Positions 58,691-64,000 of a stretch of DNA of 64,000 bases are shown in pieces. The notes beneath the pieces were generated by a model. That model ran no database searches. It saw nothing but the letters and a program-made list of their open reading frames with translations, and had not been told where the DNA came from. The translations under genes were made by a program, and so were the position numbers. Origin of the DNA: Todiramphus chloris collaris (taxonomy: Eukaryota; Chordata; Aves; Coraciiformes; Alcedinidae). The DNA lies in contig JANVCC010000030.1 in assembly GCA_025345505.1 (NCBI GenBank), forward strand, positions 13,956,437 through 14,020,436, read 5' to 3'. Every line of letters starts with the position of its first letter. The stretch's first letter is position 1.

Positions 58691-61115
58691 GCCTGTTGCA
58701 GTGGACGAGCAGTTTGTGGGTTTATTTATGTGCGTGGCCTTTGTCAGCAGAGACCGAGCTGGGTGGACTGGAGGTGGGGAGGACTGTCAGGAGGCCTGGA
58801 GCACTGTCTCGAAGGGATCTGTTGTCCCACCGTGTAGTAGTGCTGGGCTGGGGAAGCGGCATCTTCCATCATCCGAGTCTGCTCCAAGTGCTGCTGACAC
58901 TCCCCGATGCCTTTGCTTGGGGAAAGGCAGCTGCTCCTGCCTGTCCTGCAGGCAGAACAGGGGCCTTTTCTGAGCTGTTGTTCATGCTGAGCCAGGCAGG
59001 GCTGTGCCACCAGTCCCCGTGCCTTGTGCCCTGGCACGGTCCCCTTGGAGGTCAGCACTTTCTGCTCATCAGCTTGATACTAGGAAGCTCTAGCCACGTC
59101 TGCTCCTTGGAGAGGGGAGTTTACTTTCCCATCCTCTGTCCTGCTGCTGGTAGTTGTGAACATGGAGAGAGGGTGGGGGTTTGGGGTTGGTTGAACATTT
59201 AACAGCTTCCTTTTTCAACTCTGGCTTGGGACGCTGCCAGAGAGCAGTTGCTCTCACTCCAGGACCGGAGCAGAGAAGGTGGCAGTGATGAAATTGCTGG
59301 ATTTCTGCCTCGCCTCTCGGTGCTGTCTGTGCTGAGGTGCTTTCCCTGCCCTCTGCCCGCAGCCCCGAGCTGCTGCAGCTCGATGCTGCGGGGCTTTTGG
59401 CGGAGGCAGATCCCTGTGGCTGGAGGATGTGGTAAGCGAGTCTTCCAACCTTGCTTCCTCCTCATGCTGCTGGACTGTCCTCCCAGGGCTACACGTCCTC
59501 CTCTGAGGGTGACATAAGACCTCACTCTAGTGGCACCAGGACCTGCCTTGTACACAGCTGCCTTCTGCCCGAGACCTGCTGGGATGTGGGTGAAGGCTCA
59601 GCCCTCCAGCCGCATCCTCCGAGCCTCCGTCTCGGCTTATTCGTTTAGGTTGGGTTTTTGTTTTTTAATCTCATGGACTTGGTTTTATTTTTTTTTATTG
59701 TCATTGTTTGTGTTTTTAACTGTATATTCCCCCCTCCAGGGAGGTGCTGCTTGAAATGGCTCTTTAGGGGACATGTGATCTGCTTGGCACTCACCAGTAT
59801 AAAACCTCCAGGGGTGCCCTGCTGCTGGTTCCTCGCCCCTGGATGGGGCTGGCATTTGCCAGGGGTGCTTTCTCCCAGCAGATCTCCTGCTCCCCTTGGA
59901 AGAGGTGTCCCTGAGCCAGGCAAAGCCTTGAGGCTTCCCAGCTGCAGTGCAGTGGGGTAGCCAGGCAGCCCGCTTCCAATGCGGGGTGCACGGGGGAGAG
60001 AGGCCGGGCACTGGGGTGCTGCAAAGGGTTGGTCCCTCACTGCTGCAGAGCTGCCTGCCGCGACCGACGGCTCCGCAGGGTCAGACCTGGCAGTGCAAGG
60101 TGAACTCTGTGACTCAGGGCTCACGGTCACTCGAGGAGGTGCCTCTGCATCACATGGGGGTGGGTGAGTGTCCGGCACCACCTTAGCACGGGTGGGATGT
60201 GTGTTAGCCGCAGGGTATTTGGAAGGACGGTGTGGCCTGTGTACGTGCGAGAAGGGCGTTGTGGGACTGGCGAGCAAGACACTGGCAGAAGGACTGTGGC
60301 TCTTGCAGCTCGTGCCCTAGCTTGACGCTGGGATGTGACCCCCTCTGGGCTCTCTCTGTGGGGGTGGCAGGGTTGGGGAGAGGCTGGGACCAGGAGAAGT
60401 GACCGCAGGGCTTGGTCAGGGAGGGTGGCTACAAGCCTCGCTGCTGGGGGCCAGGCTGCTGCACGGCAGCATCTCTCCCCTGCTCTGCAGCATCCTGACA
60501 AAGCCAGGTCTGGCCCGGGAAAGGAGGTTCAGCTCCTCACTTGCTCCCCTGGGTTTTTGTCACCTGTCTTGCTTCTGCTTGTTTTCCCCGGGGGAGCAGC
60601 TGCTCTCACACTTGCTGTCCTCTCTGCAAGCCCTGGGGCTGCCAGAGACTGGTCTGTCCTGGACTTGCTGCCCCCAAGCTGAGCCCTCCCACTGCTGCCC
60701 GGAGCTGGCACCCCCTTCCCTGGAGCTGCCTCAACAGCACACTTCCATCCACTGTTTTGTTTGAAGCACTTTAATGTCATGGGACAGCAGCTGAGAGGCT
60801 GTCTCTGTCCCTTTCTAGAAGCACTGAGTATATTTAGAGAAGAGGGAAGGGATTTTGACTTATTTGTGGTTTCCATTCTCTGCCATGGACTTTGGAAGCA
60901 GCGGGACTTGCAAACCTGGTGCAGGTCTCAAGGGCAGGGTTGTGCCCAGTACTGACACTGCTGCCCAGCACTGACTGCTACGAGGAACACTGGAACTGGC
61001 CACAGCAGTGAGCTCTTTGTAAGGGAGCGCAAGGGGCTGCCCCCCTCCCCACGGGACTATTGCAGTGTAGCAAGGAAAATGCCGTCCCTAATAAACTGAA
61101 TTAATAAGGGGCCTG
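58691..61115 (+). other. RUBCN: RUBCN 3' untranslated region
   Basis: About 2.4 kb from the TGA at 58688 to the poly(A) signal at 61090. It includes a T-rich stretch at 59650-59720. ORFs here are not gene-like. Confidence 0.7.
61090..61095 (+). terminator. RUBCN: RUBCN polyadenylation signal AATAAA
   Basis: AATAAA followed about 30 bp later by a GT-rich segment (GGTTGTGTTGTGG), a good cleavage context, 2.4 kb after the RUBCN stop. Confidence 0.7.
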
Positions 61116-62055
61116 GTTGTGTTGTGGCATCATTTCAGGGGGAGGTACAAAGTGTGTGTCCCCTGATGCAGTGCTTCTCACCCCTGGGGCCGGGAGGGAG
61201 AAGGATGCACAAGCTGATGGCAGCAGGGGTCTGGGAGGGGCAACAACTTGTGCCACTGGTGATGCATCAACAGATGTCACTGGAAGAGGGTTATTGTCAC
61301 CATCCCCTGACTAATCTGTCTGGTTTGTGGCCTCCCCCTGCAGACTACCCACTGCCATACAAGGCACTAAGAGGCTTTGTAACATCTGTCCCCTTCCTGA
61401 GCTGGCCTCTGCTGCTGGCGGAGAGGCCCAGCGGCATGGTCCTGGTTGCTCCATCCCCAGTTGCATCCCTATCCTACACAGCCCTTCTCTCCCCTCACAG
61501 CAGTGTTGTGCATTGCCCCATAAACACCATGGACACAAGAGATAAAAACTGCAAACTTTAGAACAATGGTTGAAGGATGTGTGTGCAAGCCCTGCACAGT
61601 GCTGGTTCTGCATGGAGCACTGCAGGGCTTCCTTGTGGGCAGCAGCGCCTGAGGAGAGAGTTTCTGGGGACTATTCCCCAGAGAAACCCTTCTCAGCCTA
61701 AGTCTAAGCTGTGGTCAGCAGCAGCACCAGCAGCTTGGGCTTACTCCTGAGCACAGTGGTTGTAGAAAAGGTTTCTGGCAGTCACAGGCACGCTGAGGAT
61801 GGGCTCTCGCAGCTACCAGCAAACCCGTGACAGCTCCAGCAGCTGCCCCAGTGTGGCAGCTCGAGCAGGGGGCAATGCCAGAGAAAAAGAGACCCACAAA
61901 ACCCCGGGGCTTGATGCTCGTTACACTGAGCCTGGCCCAGTACCACCCGCAGCGAGCCCTGGCCAGGGTGTAAGGGGGGAGCTGGCACCCTGGCAGAGGC
62001 ACATCTGCCCCCAGCACGGAGGGGCAGGAGCCACCTCACAGCATGGCTGTGCCCG
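61116..62055. other. tail-to-tail spacer RUBCN / PHR, includes PHR 3' UTR
   Basis: About 0.94 kb between the RUBCN poly(A) signal and the photolyase stop codon. The right part should be the photolyase 3' UTR on the minus strand. I saw no canonical minus-strand AATAAA in it, so the photolyase end is undefined and might overlap the RUBCN 3' UTR. Confidence 0.55.
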
Positions 62056-64000
62056 TCACTGGGAGAGCGTGCGGGGGGCGTAGCGATGCTCAAACTGGCC
62101 CACATCGAACTTGCGCTTGCAGCCGGCGTAGTTCATGTAGCGGATCTTCCCGAAGATGGGCCGCTCTGCCCAGCCCTGGTCGTGTATGCCACAGATGGAC
62201 CAGAGGCAGCCTGAGGGGTGTGAGGATGGAGCATCAGCTCTGCCCTTGCTCGGAGCCATCCAGAGAACAGGTGGGATGAGAGTGGAAAGCAGGATGGGCT
62301 GGACCAAAGGCTGGGTTGTCTGCAGAGAGCCCTCCCGCTGCCTACTCCCTCCTCCCCGCTCCCCCATAGCCTTGGCCATCAGAGACAAGACTCTCCCACC
62401 CTGTGCCCCATCCCACAGCTTGCCTACATATCCATTGGGGTCCCTCCCGTCCAGCTCGTAGCGGTCGTTGAGGTAGATGGCAAACCGCAGAGCCTCCTCG
62501 GGGGAGCGGGTCCACTCCAGGATCTTCTTGGCCCAGTACATCCGCAGGAAGCCATGCATCTTGCCCTCACGGACCATTTGGAGCTGGGAGGGGGGAAAGG
62601 GCAACCGCAGAGTCAGTCCATGCTGGCTCACCTCCGCCCCTTAGGAAAAGGCTCAGCATTGTGCAGGAGAGATGCGGGGCACAACCTGGGCAGCATTCCA
62701 GAGGGGGTCATGTGTGGTCCCCTGCTCCAGCTCCTGCAGCTCATAGAGAAAAGGCCTCTTGTCTTTGGCGTGGATCTTCAGGGTGGTTTGTGCCCAGTCA
62801 TAGGCACCTGTGAGCAAGAGAGATGAGGAGCAACACTGAGCAACTTGTTCCTGCAGAGACCCAAGTAAAGAATAGAGAACTGGGCTACTGTGGGCACTGT
62901 GCCCTGGAGGCACCAGTCTTGAAGATGAGATCCATCAGCTCCTGTCCTACCTCCAGAAGGTACTGACTGAACTATGGCACATTAGTGCCCCTACAACCCT
63001 TCTCCTAGCAGAAATGGGATTGCTAAGTTGGGGTGACCAGTTGGGTACTAGCCTAGCCCCCAGCATTGCCCACCTGACCCGGGCTGCTACCTTGCACACT
63101 GTCGTAGTTCTCATTGTAGTAGCAAAAGTTTTCAGCCAGCTCCCGCCGCACCACGGCCTCTTCCACAAATGCATCCACCGACTCTTTGTATTTGCCTCGG
63201 TGCTTCTGCACTTCCAGGATGGCTCGTTGGGTGGAAACCTGGCCTGGGAATGTGGGGAGAGAGTAACTCGGGCTGCCAGTGCAAGCCACTGTGCTCGGTC
63301 CTGCTGCAGAGTGGGAAGCCTGGGACACTCACCAAAGTGGAACCACGGAGACAGGTTGCTGAGTGCTGCCTTGTTGGGGTCATTCCGGTGGGAGCCGAAG
63401 GATTTGAGCCGCTCCGCGATGAAGGACTGCAGCACAGCCATCCCTGCAGCCGTGCCAGGCGTCGCCCACTCCACCTCCTTCACGGTGCGGTCCACCTGCA
63501 AGCTGGAATAACAGGCCTCCCAAGTGATGGGCTGGGTGGCAACCAAGCAGTGTGAGTATATTTGCAGATGCTCTTCAGCCAGGACTTCCCCATGTCTTAT
63601 GTCCCCTTGGTTGTCCCCAGCCAGCAAGCCCCCAGCTCATACCAGTTTTCTCCTTTACCCAGCCCCACATGTCAGAGATGTAGGAATTGAATGAATGAGG
63701 TGTAAACCTCCCTTTCTACACTGCATCCCCATCTCCACATGACCTGTGCATGACATCAGGCAGGTCACTGCATCCATTCCCTGCCACCCCCTCCCAGGAT
63801 GCTCCCTTCAGGAGCTGTGAAACTCTCTGGGACTGGCAACGAGTGGGTGGGGAGGTGTCTCCTGCTGGTACCTCTGCTGGGCAGGAGGGGGAATATGGGT
63901 GACGAATGACAGGGGGGAATTCTGTGAGGAACTCGGGGAGCTGAGTGTGGATCTTGCCCCGGATGGTCCTGGCGCTGTACTCCTGCTTGGGGGAGGTGAC
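62056..64000 (-). CDS. PHR: class II CPD photolyase, C-terminal six exons (5' end off window)
   Basis: Deoxyribodipyrimidine photolyase uses FADH- and light to split UV-induced cyclobutane pyrimidine dimers. Minus-strand exons: 63872-64000 (partial), 63333-63531, 63091-63243, 62687-62808, 62424-62583, 62056-62210 (TGA 62058-62056). Phases agree throughout, giving 305 residues, the C-terminal part of a protein usually of 450-560. Diagnostic class II segments are [86 protein letters not shown] and [20 protein letters not shown], ending in an [15 protein letters not shown] tail. These cover the FAD-binding alpha-helical domain; the antenna-binding N-terminal domain lies to the right. The last intron uses a GC donor. 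Cryptochromes and 6-4 photolyases lack these motifs. Confidence 0.93.
62211..62423 (-). other. PHR: PHR last intron, GC-AG type
   Basis: The exon ending TATGTAG is followed on the minus strand by GCAAGC (62423-62418). The acceptor is CCCCTCAG at 62211. Only the GC donor keeps the frame and the conserved Gly-Cys junction; using the nearby GTAGGC would shift the frame. Confidence 0.75.

Noticed and set aside
1..64000. CRISPR arrays, tRNA/rRNA genes, bacterial operons or phage genes
   Set aside because: No regularly spaced repeats, cloverleaf-like tRNA sequence or prokaryotic gene arrangement was seen; all long coding signals fit spliced vertebrate genes.

Overview
The window is nuclear DNA from a vertebrate, almost certainly a bird. 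It has multi-exon genes with GT-AG introns, CpG-island promoters and truncated CR1 retrotransposons of avian type, and it keeps a class II CPD photolyase, a gene placental mammals have lost. The gene order LRCH3 - FYTTD1 - (divergent) RUBCN matches human 3q29. I could not identify the species. No operon, phage, CRISPR or novel multi-gene system is visible.

Layout, left to right. (1) 1-11827, minus strand: intron 1 and the first coding exon of LRCH3, starting in a CpG island. (2) About 12.9-28.1 kb, minus strand: FYTTD1, the UAP56-interacting mRNA export factor UIF. Eight coding exons (exons 2-9) join in frame to the stop; exon 1 is not in the readable sequence and very probably lies in a 100-N assembly gap at 27986-28085. 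(3) About 28.6-32.8 kb: the spacer between the divergent FYTTD1 and RUBCN promoters, holding two CR1 fragments and no gene I can support. (4) 33084-61.1 kb, plus strand: RUBCN (Rubicon), the autophagy and endosome regulator. I resolved 21 coding exons whose phases all agree (981 codons plus stop), with a 2.4 kb 3' UTR and a poly(A) signal at 61090. (5) 62056-64000, minus strand: the C-terminal six exons of a class II deoxyribodipyrimidine photolyase, tail-to-tail with RUBCN and cut by the window end.

The genes are not a functional unit. LRCH3 is a cytoskeletal/septin adaptor, FYTTD1 acts in nuclear mRNA export, RUBCN inhibits autophagosome maturation and PHR repairs UV lesions. What links them is conserved synteny and promoter architecture: NRF1-like palindromes at the LRCH3 and FYTTD1 promoters, and a pair of ZNF143/Staf-like elements plus a CACGTG E-box at RUBCN. 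Base composition changes sharply near 28 kb, from AT-rich with long non-coding stretches on the left to GC-rich on the right.

The best leads are the hidden FYTTD1 exon 1, an in-frame alternative 3' splice site before RUBCN exon 10, a 75-bp phase 1-1 cassette-like exon in RUBCN, a GC-AG intron in PHR, the paired ZNF143-like sites, and an unexplained GC-richer patch with open frames on both strands inside LRCH3 intron 1. Exon boundaries were set by eye from splice consensus, reading-frame continuity and remembered human orthologues; no alignment was run.
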